Assembly (NCBI GenBank): GCA_024704765.1
Contig: JAKMXF010000122.1
Coordinates: 705,068 to 769,067 of the forward strand
DNA length: 64,000 nt
Direction: 5' to 3'
From: Oopsacas minuta
Lineage: Eukaryota; Porifera; Hexactinellida; Lyssacinosida; Leucopsacidae
A program made the translations under genes and the position numbers. The notes under the pieces are model-generated. The model saw only the letters and a list, made by a program, of their open reading frames with translations, had not been told where the DNA came from and ran no database searches. This document shows positions 12,901 to 27,900 of the stretch, piece after piece; the stretch's first letter is position 1; the number at the start of each line of letters is the position of its first letter.

Positions 12901-15900
12901 TTACCACTTCTTATTTTTCACTGTTGTTGAAAATTGAATCTTTCAATGAGCCCAGTTTCAGTGACAAACATCAACATTATATTTCTAATAAAATTCTAAC
13001 AATGAAAATAAAATGTCTTAATATATAATGGAACCTGACGGAATTTGATAAGGGAAAACAAGCTCAAATAAAAACAACATCTAATGTTTCAAGTTGATTA
13101 TAATTATCTTAAGGATCAGTCGGATTATCGCCCCTCCCAACAACGTGAATTGTCAATCTCCCAATTATCTCTCATCACCGTCATAGAATTGATCAGCATA
13201 CTAAAAAACTACTAGATGCTATACAATAGGGCCCTGTTATGAACATCCCCAATAAATTGTTTCCAGGAATATTTAGTGTCCTTACTGTACTATATAGTAT
13301 GCTTATCAATTTAATGACAGCGATGAGAGACAATGGGTAGATTGGAAACTACGTTGTTGGGGAGGGAGAACCATGTTGTTATTCATAAGGGATACCAAAA
13401 CAAGCGTTTTGGTATCCCTTATCAAATTCCATCAAGTTCCACTATTTATATTATAAATAATCTGCCACCATTCAGACTACGAAAATTATTGGCTACCGAC
13501 GGAATTATTATATTTTGAGTGCTTACATAAGTTGAACTCTGTCAAAATTAGAGCTTACAGTTGCAATATGTCAAGAATCTGAGTGAAAATAACTGAGATT
13601 AGTAGTTAGAATATCTAATAGTTGTCATTAGTGTGTTGTAGCTATGCGACTATGTATGTATATTTATGTACTTCTGTGGCTCAGCCATGAATAGAATTGG
13701 GAGGACTCTATGTCAAGAGCCACCTGGAGCCAATATATATATAATTAAATTGTAATTGTTGTCCGTCTGTCTGTCTGTCTATCTGTCTGTCTGTCTGTCT
13801 GTCTGTTTGTCGTTGTCAAGGAAAAGATTAATGGAATGTTGAATTGAATTCGAATTTCTCTATTCTGTTATGTCGCATAACTATGTGTTTATCGTATTTA
13901 TCAAGAAAGTTAACAGATTCGAATAAAACGCGACTAAATGTATCTAATGAGCTGATTATATATGTTCAACCATGGCTTACTTAATATACGGCCTTACATG
14001 TCACATTTCAGGGGTCAAATATGCGAACTCTAAATTGACAAATAGGGGGGTGTTCAACCGTTACATTGCTATTTTCTGTTATGCGTTTTCAACTTCTTTC
14101 TTATGTTTCCCTTCTTAAATTTACTTAGCTAATAGAAAAAGGTGAACAAGTGCGCTACACTGAAAAGCAAAACTGGCTACTCCAGTTCTAGTAGTGAGAA
14201 AAAAGCATTGCAATATTTCGTTTTCCCCTCAAAAACTAGATGTAATATAGGATAGATACTTTTATAAATCATGTTGATCGGAATCCAACCAAACACTCAG
14301 TAATATGTGAACTTATTAGTCTTGGTGAAAAATGCAACTTGAATGGCATCTGAATCCGGTACCAGGAATACATCTTGCCGAGTTAATGCAGAGTCCATCG
14401 TTGGTATCTACCAATACCAACAATAACTCGAAATGCTCCGAGAAAAAGAGTCTATCGAGAAGATGAATTAGAGACATTTCATGAAGAGGATATCATTGGT
14501 ACTTTATTTGATCTGAAAGAAAGTAATGCACCTCCTGGATTTCAATTTAAAAGGTCAGAAGGCCATATTCTGTTCCATAATTTCGTAATCGACGAAAAAC
14601 TCAATTTCTCAAGATATTGGAGTCGATTAAACCGACAGAGAGTTACACATTCAGCAATACATGGTATTTCACTTCCACTATCACAGTGGTTTGTTCAAGA
14701 ACATACGCACAACTCAAAAGAATCAGCATGTTAGTAAATTTCCATAGCTGAAAACCAGTATTCCAATTTGGACGAACTGAAAGAGAGGTAGTATTATCGA
14801 GCACAAAATAAGACCTCCTGATTCAGTAGCTATTATTAGCTATGCTTTCACTTATCCAAGCGATCAAAATATGAGGAGTGCAAAGTTTCATTATCCGCAC
14901 GCGATGTGATAATTATATCAACAATGATTCTTATCTAGCACTCCTATCCCGTGGCGGTATATTCGTGCCCTCACAAATTCTTTCCGACTTTGTTTGCATA
15001 CAAGATTTGCAAAATTAGATTACATTGAGATGGATATTCTAACGACTTCAATTCAAGTTAGAGATTCAGCAATAATAAGATGAAGTACGGGCCAAAAGTT
15101 CAGTGTATATGCGAAGGACGGATAGACAGGCTTTACTTTTGCCACAAATATAGTTATAAATATATATTTCAACAACAAACAGAAGATTGCAGCACATTCT
15201 TTTCGAAAAGAGAGAAATCTCTGAAATTTACCAATTTGTATAATAATTTGTATAAAATATAGGTTACTTATAAAGTATTACATATCATACGGATAAAAGT
15301 ATTATAACTTGGCTAACAATTGAGGGTAGATAAATACATTAAAGTAAATGATAATACAAAACAAATCATCTATATTTAAATTCGTATGAATCAAGGTACT
15401 TAACGAGAATCCTGTAAACCGCTGAGCAATTTTCGATGTAGAGACGAGAGCGACTATAAACAGTCTCGATATACCTGGCAAAACCAATTCTCATATTAAT
15501 CTGACTGTTAGATTTCGTAGCACATCGTCCAAGCTAATAGGGAACTCCCCGCAGTAGCTGCACTTAGTAGGATTCGGGGTTGTCCGGTTGGGTCAGATTC
15601 GGGTCCAGTTCCTGTTGGAAATTATGCGGGTGTTTGAGAGCACACTACTAACACACTATCGTTGCGATTATCATACTGCTAAATCAGTATATTTAAGTTA
15701 TGGTATAAGGAAAAATTCCACTAACCTAAGAATATTGTGCTTGAAGAATACGCCGAAAGGAGCGTCGCGAACTCCAATATAAATATATGATTCCAACGGG
15801 CCCAGTTCCAATATATTCCTGATTTAAGATTCCGTTTCGGGTTCATGTCGGGTTCGGGTAAGTTTCAGTCACAGATTGGGGGGAGCCGGGGCGGTTTGTC

Positions 15901-18900
15901 ACGAGTGAACCCGAATCCAACTCTGACCTGCACTAAAAATAAGAGCTATCCGTGTACTTGTATAATATTGGGATGATAATAGTAATACATAGTGATACGT
16001 ATAAATAAATAAGTGATTACCAACAAGTGTGACAAACCCGTGTTGCTAGTACTGGAGATTGTAAAAGGTCCACCATCATCATCAAGAGTGAAGAAAAATA
16101 CAGGATCAACATCCATATCTGAAACAACAAAGGTAGCAATAACTTCTCCATTAGTCAAATTTTCTGCTAAGGTCGGAGAATGTATAATTATAGAGTCGAA
16201 TACTGGATCATTATCATTGATATCAAGTAGTGTTACTACAGCCTGAAGAAATAATAGAATCAATAATAAATTAATGATATTTAGTATTGTAAATTTGTAA
16301 TCAAATGTGAATAAAAAGCTTTATACGCCATCGTGAAGGAAGGTCACTACGTAACTTCTATTATTTATGACAAGAAGAATTTCGGGTTATACATACATAA
16401 ACCCATCACTATTAATCAATCTATTAATAGGACTACATATATAATCACTTCCATTATATCGAACACGGATGTATGGCTTATCCGGTTATATCAAAGTCTT
16501 GAATTGTACAAATATGATCCCAACTGTTTGAAAGTAACATAAATTTCATTGTTTTTATCGAACTCCTCTTATAATTATTCCGGTAGCATGAGCTTCGATA
16601 CAACGGGAGTTGACTGTATTGTATACCATTATATTCGTTAATTACTTATTAGTAACTAAAGTGTGACCATTTTTATTCTTTCTATATGTCTATTTTTAAA
16701 TGAATCGCCCAAGGTTTCCAGATGTAAAGCTTAGGTGTTCAGATGAGGCTTCCTCTTTCAGGAGTGCTACCTCTCGATATGAAAAATCCACAATAATTAC
16801 TTAACAAGTTCTACCTATAAGCTGTGAAGTAAAGTAACCCACCATCAGTTAAACATCCCCCAACAAAAGAATAGGTGTAAAATGGGGACGCAGAATTTGA
16901 CCCAAAACGTTAACGCGATATTGTGAGGGTCGAAACAATTTTTTGTAGAATTAGATAGAAGGTGGAAATGACCTAGATTTAGTATCAATCTTGGTCAGAC
17001 CTATTGCAGGACCTCTCTGCTACCTTTAGTTGTTGGATGGTTTACTTTGGAGCGATATTTTGGGAGGAATGAATTTCGATGAAACTAGTCAAGTGTCTAA
17101 TTCCATTATCCAGAGACTCGTATAAATAATGGAATACACCATGATTGATAGGAGGTATATCGAATTGAAAAATGGAATTGGGGACACAAAATGTATTCAA
17201 CCATTGTTAAAGGAAATTTCGGGAATAATATTGAGTTTCCCTTAAGTGGAAGTGTTTCTAAATTGTAGAAAAACTCACACACATAATAAAGACAGTCTCA
17301 AAGAGTCAGACCTCTTAAAATGGAAGATCTCCACAAGGAACAACTCAGGAACCCCAAAATTGTCCCTATGTAGGTTTTCATGTACTATACAATACATTCA
17401 ACATTGCCTGGAGCTAGAAGACCCAATGCAGAATTTTGGCAAACAGGAAGGGTATTTTGGATTTTGGAGGAAATGAAGAGAGCTAAAAAGGATAAAAAGC
17501 TGGCATATCTATTTCTGCTAATCTACAATTGGTACATGTAGATATAGTACAAGAATCAATGGTGAATCTATATTATTAAATCTCAATGTTTGTTTGTTTG
17601 TTTGTTTGTCAGTTGTCAAGGAAAGGATTTATGGTATGCAATCTTGAAATTGTCGCATAACTATGTACGAGCCTTTGGCTCGTCGCTTCGCGATGAACTC
17701 GGCGCATTACGCCTTGAGGTATTCAACGGACAAACAACAATCGAGATTTAATAATATTGATGTTGTTTACAATATTCAGACTCAGTATACTCGATTACCT
17801 CAGTATAACCATTTAAAGTAAATTTCTACAACAATTTTGAAATTTGTTTACTTTATCTTCATAAAACAACAATAAATTTACATATGATTAATCCAAAAGT
17901 GTTGAAATCGGATTCAGCATGTTCGATATAGTTAGTGAAGTTTTATTGACTTATATTTACTTCCTTGATAAACACGAAAAATACATAGTTATGCTACAAT
18001 TTCAAAAGTGCATACCGTAAATCCTTTCCTTGACAACGGACAAACAAACAAACAAACAGACAACAATTGAGATTTAATAATTTAGATTTTTCGTGTTTAT
18101 CAAGGAAGTAAATAGAATTAAATACAACTTCATTAAATATATCGAACATGCTGAATCCGATTTTCACACTTTTGGATTAATGATATGTAAATTTATTGTT
18201 GTTTTATGAATGTAAAGTAAACAAATTAGCCAAATCTCAAAATATACGTACAGCCTTGCTCTACGGCTAACCAGAGGAAAACTAAGTACGCAAAATCCGA
18301 ATTTCGAATTTACGAGTTTCTCATATGTAAATTTATTGTTGTTTTTATGAACATAAAGTCATATTTCAAAATTGAGGTAGAATCATACTTTCAACGACTA
18401 TACTGGAATACTCGAGTATGCTGAGTCCGAATATTGTATTATAAACAACATATTGTGGATATTTGTTTACTTTTAGGTACATACAGTAAACAAATTTCAA
18501 AATTGTTATAGAAATATACTTTCAATGGTTATACTTAGGTAATCGAGTATGCTGAGTGTGAATATTGTAAACAACAATAATATTTAATCTTAATTGTTGT
18601 TTGTCTGTTGTTGGTCCGTTGAATACCTCGAGGCGCAATGCGCCGAGTTCATCGCGAAGCGACGAGCCAAAGCTCGCTATTTATAAATCCAAAAAATCAA
18701 ATAAAGTGAATTCTAACCGTTTCACAAACTGACATAGGTGTTGCTCCTTTATCAAAGGCACAAATCATGAGTGTATAGGAAGCTTGTGTTTCCCTGTCCA
18801 ACGCAGTACTGGTAGTAAGCCTGCCAGTTGTAGCATCCATAGTAAAGTCAGTTGAATTCACTGTGTACGAAATTTCTCCATTTGTTGTAGAGTCAAGGTC

Positions 18901-21900
18901 GGTAGCTGATACAAGCATAACAAACACATTAGCAGTTTCTTCAAAAATAGATGAAGCAATTGGACTACGATCTAGGAATGGAAAGACAAATGAAAGAGGT
19001 AATGATTGCAGGTGTTAAATTTGATTCTAAAAGTAGAAATTTGATTCATTGCCACTTCATTTCTGGATGGTTAGGGTTAACAAAGCTGAATAACGGGGTA
19101 ATAACAGTGAACTGATGGGGAACCCCTGATCTAGAATCTATATAAAGCTAACAAAAGTAAAGAACAGCTAGAATAAAAATAACTTAAAAAGTACATTTTG
19201 GTTAGTAAATGATATTTTTAAAGTGTATGTTTTCACACCTTTTTGTGATTAATCTTAATTTCATATATTTCTTTTGTAAATTTCAAAGTTCTATAATCCA
19301 TACATTTCTATGTAAAGTACAAATATCTAAATATTGGTAGAAACTTGCTCTCAATATATATATAGAGGTAATCAAGTTCGCTGAATTCGAATTTAGCATT
19401 TTCTATTTTCTAATGAGTAATATGTCAAAATAATGTTGTTTTAATGAATAAAAAGAAAATGAAAATTGAAATCTTCAAATAATTGTAGATAATTGCTATC
19501 AACGTATGTATGGGGGTAACAAATTTCGCTCAATCGATGGCCTAAGGGAAAATTACGTTGACCAGACGGTGGTTTGAGATTTTGAATTTGGAATATAAGT
19601 ATACATAGCTAATAATGCATAGATTATCGCTAATACAGCCTTAGCGATATTACATTGCTCAAATACTGTTATTGAAACAGTCTGAAGCTGCGTTAAGATG
19701 AAATCGCATAGTATCTATTCTTCTGCTGTTCGGATAACTTAAGTGTCGGTTAATCGCGAGGTTGCTATTAAGAAGATTTCATTCATCAATTAAAACTTAC
19801 CAAAAATAGGAGGATTGTCATTTATATCTAGAATCGTTATTGTTGCAAGTGTATTTGCTATTCTGGGGTCCACACTATTGTCAGAAGCTTCCAGAAGTAG
19901 ATAGTATACTTGTGTTGTTTCAAAATCAAATGGGACAGAGGTTGTGTATATTACTCCTGAAGAAGAATTAATAACAAATGAACCAGCATCGCCACTAGCA
20001 ATTGAGTATGTAACAACATCAGCATTGTCTGCATCAGTAGCAAATATCTAAAAGTTCACAAATATTCTATAATTAGAATAAAGAAAAATGTTCAGCAGAA
20101 TGACTGGGATTGCTTTTCGGCCTCTGGTTCACGTTTCTTACCCACGAACAAACGAATTAGTCATCAAACTTTCGAATTTTATTTCCAGAAGACGTATATA
20201 CTGTTAGTTAGGATAAAATAAAATGGTAAATACCAATAGGCATAATTATAAAGATTGACATACTGATAAATTTCTTAACTTCCCTCTAAAAGGGGAATTG
20301 AAATTAATAATCGCGCCAGCTACAATTCAAGGAAATTCGGTATGTCAACTAGCTTATCCCTAGTCCAGAAATTGTTAAGCGCGCCATTGTGTCGTGTATT
20401 GAATGTTATGGTAATAAGGATTATGTAGACTCATAAACCTATATATTCTACAAGTTAAATATATTTAATTAATCTAAAGTTATATATTTACCTGTAAAAC
20501 AGACACGTCGCTCCCAATACTTTCGTTAATGCTCGCAGAAAAGGTAGAAGCAAATACTGGAGGATTCTCATTTGAATCAGCAACTTCAATTGTTACCATA
20601 GTAGTCCCTGTTTTAGAATTGGTAACTGAAGAATCGGTTGCTATTATGTCAAACATAAATTGAGGATTATCATCAAAATTAACTTTAGCCTGGAGACTGA
20701 TAACACCTAGCAAAATAAATATAGTAGTTAGAAACACATGATAAGCAAAATTTTACTGAACAGCTACATTGGTTTGCACGTTTGAGTCATTGCTGGTGGG
20801 AAAAAAGTCTAATGAGAAAATCCGCGATCATAGCGAAAACAATAACAGATTAAAGCGATGGAAAACAAAGTATACGTATTGTCATAAATTTGATCACATA
20901 GAAGAGCAATATTTTGGCAATTCGTTAAGAGGGTATTTCACAATTTCAAACAAAAGGACAAAATACCATTCAAAGAACGTTTGGCTTGCTATAGAATTTC
21001 AATTTACAAGTAAATTAGTTAATTTTGGCAGATGATTAGGCATTGCCCTGTTGTGTGAAATTCAACTACCAGAACCATGGATACTGAAGATCAATACTAC
21101 TTAACTACTTAAGTTTCGACATGCGTTATTTCCAATTCCACCTCAACTGTTCGAAACCTAATAATTATTCACTTAAGGCAGTGCTTGTCAATATTCATCC
21201 ACAATATACGTATATACACTTGAACCTCTATTATCCGGACAGTGCCGGACCGGAGGGTACCCGGAAGTCAGAATTTTCAGTTCTCAAAATAGCATCAAGT
21301 CTATGGGAGATCCAATTATAGCAGATAAGATAAATATCGAGATGTATTTGGATTGATGAATCTAGGTGTATTAACGCTTTCAAGTTACAATAAAGGTGTT
21401 AAATATGAAGTACGAGTGAAGAGTCCTTTTGGGAGAATGGTGCCCGGTTGAGGGAGGTTCCCGTATCTCGGAGATCCGGATAAGAGGTTAGAGTGTACAT
21501 ATAAGGTATGATCAAGCCTACTAGACATATAGTCCAGCTGCTAAGCATAGAATTGTTCATTTTTTAAGAAAGTGCCATTTTGGTACAGATATAGCGTATG
21601 GTATTCGATAGGAAGGGGACACATCCTGGCTGGATCTTGCTTATAACGGGAAAAATTGCAGCCCCACAAAGTCCGTCTGCCTGAAGACTCTGAACACTGG
21701 GGAGAGATTAAAAAATCTGAATAACTTTCTCAAATGATTTATAATCGTGTTGTATTGCGATATTCGTAATCTGGGAAAAATTTCCCGTCAATTAAGTGGT
21801 CACTTGACCATATTAGGAGATGTTATTCCCTCAGAACGCAAAAATGCGTCAGGAATATGACAACAATCCAATCTCAAATTGTGTCCGAACCCCATCTAGC

Positions 21901-24900
21901 GGCTCCTGGTTCAACGTCAGTGTTCAGATCGAAGGAGATTAAGGCACAATTTTTCCTGATAAAGGAAAGATCCAGAGTGGGTCCCCCAAGGGCGGAACCA
22001 GGGGGGATGGGGGATGTATCCCCCATCACGATAAATTTACCCTGATATGAAATTATAATGGAATTAGAAAATCATGTAGTAAATTTTCGGCTTGCTGGCA
22101 TGTTGACTTCAATACAATATCATTCTTCAATACTCTATTCTCAGGAAAATATCTTATGTTATTTTACGATGGAAGTTGCGTGAGCTGAAACGCTAAATAG
22201 TGCTTGTCGTCCACCACTGGGGAGCTCATCCCCAGACCCCGGCTGGATAATTATCCACCCACCACTTGCAATTCCTGGATCCGCCACTGGGTCCCCTTCC
22301 CTATCGAATTAGGATACGCTACATTTGTGCCAAAAATGACACTTTCCTCAAATAATGAACATTTCAACTAATATCCTATAGTTTTTAGGTTGGACTAATA
22401 TTTGTTGTCAAATCTCAAGAAACTGTATCAAATAGGCAAAAATGTCCTTTGACACTTTAAATATACTTTTTACCTCAAAAGTACTATCAATTCGTTTCAT
22501 ACTTATAGATTCCGATGATTGGACACTTTTTGTCCAGTGTGGTATGTACCTGCCAGATTATTAACCTTTCAAAAATTCACATCTCTGCTAGTCTTATAAA
22601 TAATTAATTATTTTCTTTTAGGTAGCTGAAAAAATAAATAACACTTTCGTAAATAAGCTGGATGGTGAATATATGCAAACTCGAGTGCAAAAATTAGAAA
22701 TGGAGAGTCTTCATTTTGCAAACAACCTGTTGATGAATCAATCTTGAATGGAAAAGTTGCATCTTGGTTTGGTATTGAATAAGTAAACACTCCATCAGGT
22801 GTAGAAAAATCGTCCATATCTGTAGCAGTAACCACTCCTACAAGATAGTCTATTTCCTCACTCTCATCCATGTTGAATGTTGAACTGGCATTCGCAAAAG
22901 ATGGAGCATGTTCGTTAACACCAGTAACAGTAACAGTGAATGAAATAGAAGTAGTGAAAACAGGGGTGACTTTGTCTGTGAGCTTAATTAGGAAATATCG
23001 CAAATAAGTACTTTGAAGTGTGGATAATACAAGAATGATAGAGTTTTGAAACCTGGAAATTACTTCGAAATATAATTTCAATAAAATAATACAGTAAGTA
23101 TAAATATGTCAAACAAGAAGTGTTTGGGATTTCAGATCTACTCGGACATAAGCAGGATATTTGATATTAGTTTACCAGAATAAAGAATCTTGAAATATTC
23201 GTGTGTTTAAGAATTAAGAAATGGCAAATTCGAATAATATATTACAAATACTACTAATGGGATAAGTGTTAAATTATAGAATTTTAAATCTTTTTACCAA
23301 GTTAGTTGCTAGGTAAAAACACCTCCTTTAGAGGTTAAAACCTATATTTAAAACTATTTTAACATAATGATAAACAATATCCCTGTGTATTTTACTATCT
23401 CATAGCCCTTGATATATATATATGCTTCTGTTGGTTTGTGTATAAATACTAGTATAGATAAACGCAGAAAGGTGTCGAATTGGACAATGATAGCAAAGTT
23501 TCAAAGCTTATAAGATGCTTCCAAATATATAAGTGGTAGGGAGGATGGAAAGTTCTCGTATAAGTATCGATCAAGAGATTCTACTACTTATTTTGGAATT
23601 ACAGAGATTGTACCTCTTAACTAAAAGTATATCAACAGGGACGAGAATTAGTGAAAGTGAAGAACACGCTCTTACAGTCAATGATATCAAAATGATTCAC
23701 CCGTTAATCAATTGAAGATTGTATTGATTGTATTCTTACAATTAAACAACATAAATCAAGTAAATATGGTTCCTGCTTACTCAAGATTGTCAATTCAAGA
23801 TTTCCACTTTGGCAAAGCTAAAGGAATGGTGTGGATTGCATCCATTTTCAAGAGCTATTGAGCAATCGCCTGATGTTGATGCATTAATCTTATTTACATT
23901 ACCTCCAGGCCAGAGAATATGGACTGGTCAGTCTGTTTTTCCCCTATTAACCTCTAATATAAATAAATGAGTTTTGCGAAGGCTTGGAACGCAAACAATT
24001 TAAGTAGAGTGTGACGGCAACTACAAAAATAGTTTGTTTTGTTTCTTATTGTTCAATTCAACCATAAGAAACCAATGACATCAGTGGCGTATCCAGAGGG
24101 GGATTTGGGTGTTCAAACACCCCCTCATAACTGGTTTCCATAAGGGATATGTTGTTATTTATAATTCGAATTTCCTTAATAAGCGCAGAGCTTTTGGAAT
24201 CTTATTTACAGAATGCTATCCAATTTTCACAATTATTTTTTCAACTAATTTTCCAGCGATATCCCAGAAGACTCCAGATGACTAATGTATTAATTAGGAG
24301 AGTAAATCTGTATTCACTAAATAGTATAAATAAAATTATGTAACAAATTTATCATGTAATCTAAACATCTAAACAACTTTGGTACAACTCACAATTATTA
24401 CACTCTTCCTACTATTTGACAAGTAGAGCTGTACATCGATGTTTGAGCATCTAAGATTCAAAAAATTTTCTGGGAGGCTTGACCCCCCGCCAGGCCCCCC
24501 TTACAATCGCTCGCTTCGGTCGCTCCAGAACACCCCCTCACGATAATCCTGGATACGGCACTGAACATAAACTAATTTATAGTACTCGGTATATCCACCC
24601 AGTCTGGTGTAGATTTGCAAATAGGTGAGTTTAATTGGATTATTATACACAATACTAAATAAATGCACCTATTTGCTGTTAATTACCTAGCAAATAGGAG
24701 TTAAAATCGAACACTAGACTTAGACTCCTAAAATATTAGGTTTGGATACTACTCCCCTACTAACGAGGATATATAGACTTCTAGACTATATAATGTGGAA
24801 TGTCGATTAATATAGAAATAAACTCACAGTTATTGTCAAGGGATGCGTCTTTGCGGCCTCAAAGTCAAGAAGAAAACGAAGAATCAATGAAGCTGTAGAG

Positions 24901-27900
24901 GCACCATCTCCATAAATGATTTCAAATAAAGTTGTAGAGGGAGAGATAGTAAATCCTGTTGAATTTAATGTAAATTCTGTGGTCCCATCCTGATCTGCAT
25001 CCGAAACTGAAAAGGAACAAAATTCCCCAAGTGGAGTGTTCTCAGGAAGAGTTGTATTACACGATGAAACTGAGAACAAAGAAATATTAAACAAGAAATG
25101 GAAAATACAAATATAATTAAGAAATATTGTTTAATTATATAATTATGATAGAAATGGAAAGTCAGATGGAATTAGATTCGAAGGGAAATAGATTTTAGAA
25201 AAAATAACAGTATATGACAACTTTGGAACCAAAATCATGAAACTACAATATGTTAATAAAACACCAAAGAAGCTGCGTCATGATGTCAATATAGCAGGAT
25301 GAATAGCCCAGTAAAATAAGGATATATATACTGTCCAATCATAGCAAAAAAGTTCTGTTTTATAAATTTCATTAAAGAAAGTTTTCAGGCTCCAATGTTT
25401 GCGAATAAAACCTTTTAAGGTAAAAATCTAAGAATCAATTTAGAATACTTAAAAGTTCAAACGACCATCCTTCATCATATAGTATTGATGCCTTTATGCG
25501 ATGAAGTTAGCATTTAAACAATTCGAGTATTTTCCTAACTCGTTTTTTCGGAAAAGGACACATTATGTAATTATGTCCTTATTGTGCTAGGAAGTTTGAA
25601 TTTGTTCAATTACTTTAAAATCAAGATAATAAATACAACTTCTACCATGGCTTACTATAACTACGGCTTGCATAACAAATAATCATTTCCAGGCCAGTGA
25701 AAAATTTGATTTGACAGTAAATGCTTTCACAAATCGTCATGAATTGAACTATCATTAGGCTATCACATAGAAGACTATTGAGCATGATTAGTCAGTAATT
25801 CTAACCACAATGACTCATATAAAGTCACCTCCATATAAGGTAATTTCATAAATTTTTGCTGAAATTAAGCAAGATTTTCGGTATATAATCTGATATATAC
25901 AGTCAGGGGACAAAAGCATTCGACCACACAAATATATTGTCATAAATTGTATACTCTTTCCCGCTCCTATATATTGTGTAGTCTATATTCGTAGCTGCTA
26001 TCTAGTAATTTGTATAGAATAACATATGTTTTCAAGAATTTCAAAAAAATATTTTAGATTGATACTTTGAAGGTGTTAATTATTAATAATTATTAGATAA
26101 TTATTGATAATCAAAATATGTGGTAATTCAAAACCTATTAAGAATCTATAATTTCTGACTTGATATTTGAATTCTACGTAGGCGAGTTACCCCAGATTGA
26201 AATTTCCAATCGGATTGAACAATTTTTACCAGAGTTATAAAAGAATTTCAATTTGTCCCACTTGTGCCACTTTTTTCAAAAAGTGGCACAGGTGGCAGGA
26301 AAAAGCGCCACTACAAGGAAATCAACTAGGGTTAGGAGGAATAAGTCGAAGTAATATTTTCGAATGATATGACTATGCTAACCCTTGAATTCCAAAATAA
26401 CCTCTTGGTAGCGGCCACTTGTGCCACCTTGGGCAAAAGGTGGCACAAATGGCACAAAATTGAAATTCATCTATAACTCTGGTAAAAATTGTTCAATCCG
26501 ATTGGAAATTTCAATCTGGGGTAACTCGCCTACGTAGAATTCAAATATCAAGTCAGAAATTATAGATTCTTAATAGGTTTTGAATTACCACATATTTTGA
26601 TTATCAATAATTATCTAATAATTATTAATAATTAGCACCTTCAAAAAGTGTCAATCTAAAATATTTTTTTGAAATTCTTGAAAAACATATGTTATTCTAT
26701 ACAAATTACTAGATAGCAGCTACGAATATAGACTACACAATATATAGGAGCGGGAAAGAGTATACAATTTATGACAATATATTTGTGTGGTCGAATACTT
26801 TTGTCCCCTGACTGTATTAAAGTAAATACTTTCTAAATATCAATTCTTAATGCCAGTAACCAAATATACTTTGTATTTTTATAAAATATCACTGAAGAGG
26901 AAGACTATGATATTTGTAGTAAATCGCATTCTGTAACATTAAATTTCGACAAAATAAAGAAAATTAACAAAGTCTGCCTGCGAGAAACATATTCTAAAAT
27001 ACACTTTACAGTATTCTTTACGCTTGAAAGTAGTCGTGCTCTTATTCATGTTTAGTTTTGATTGGAAGAGAATCAAGACTCAGTTCTCACGCTTTGAAGG
27101 TTGGGTGTATTTTGTGCTATAAATTGATGTGAATTTTGATTGCGTCATTGTGGTTAGAATTACTGACTAATCCTGCTCAAAAGTGTCCTAGATGTTTCCA
27201 CAGTATTTGATAATCTAATAATAGTTGAATTGATGACGATTTGTGAAATTCTTCATGAAAAAGTCTAATATCAACAATGGCTTGGAAATTTATGGGAAAT
27301 TGTTTGCTTAGCTATCCATAGTCTAATAATGCATGGTTCAATTATAGCTTATTAGAAGCAAGATTACACAATTTATACCTTGGACATGAGAATAATACAG
27401 TGGAACTTCCTTAATAAGAACCCCAACGGACAGTCAAAATATGATCGCTTTATGCAGAATACGTATAAACCGGAGTAATATCAATTGAATAACCATTACA
27501 GGTACCCGATTATGTGTAAATATTTGTTCGTATAAACCGAGCTCTACTTACCTATGAAAATCCATTTATGATTATCGAAAAATATATAATGGAGCAAGAA
27601 ATAGATCGTAAAGCAAATGTGTTAAATATTCAATCAGTATGGATGATAAGGAGGCATTATTCGAAAGAAATACGAAAATTTCCAAAATTTAGGACAAATA
27701 AATAAACTGGACTCTTATTGTTTACAATGATTCGGCAGCAGGTATAGCCCATAGCCTACGTATAGCAATATTTTAGAAGCCCTGTTGGGGGAAATAATTG
27801 ATCTCCTAATTCACAGTCCAATTGCCATGAACATTCATACTTATATACATTTTGGGTCCAAACTCAGATTATTATTCAATTTCAGTCTAATGAAAACGAT

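Noticed and set aside
15530-15930. cgggttcgggt-rich stretch suggestive of a hAT end or RNA gene
   Set aside because: No clear inverted partner, target duplication or RNA fold was found; left as unclassified repeat-like intron DNA.
16021-16037. Alternative GTAATC donor for cadherin exon 17
   Set aside because: It is phase 0, whereas exon 18 needs phase 1; using it would destroy the EC14 frame.
17246-17476. Plus-strand 76-aa frame
   Set aside because: Biased composition, no recognised motif, lies in intron 16 among repeats.
20769-21035. Plus-strand 88-aa basic frame
   Set aside because: No family pattern, no neighbour exons; immediately upstream of cadherin exon 14 in intron DNA.
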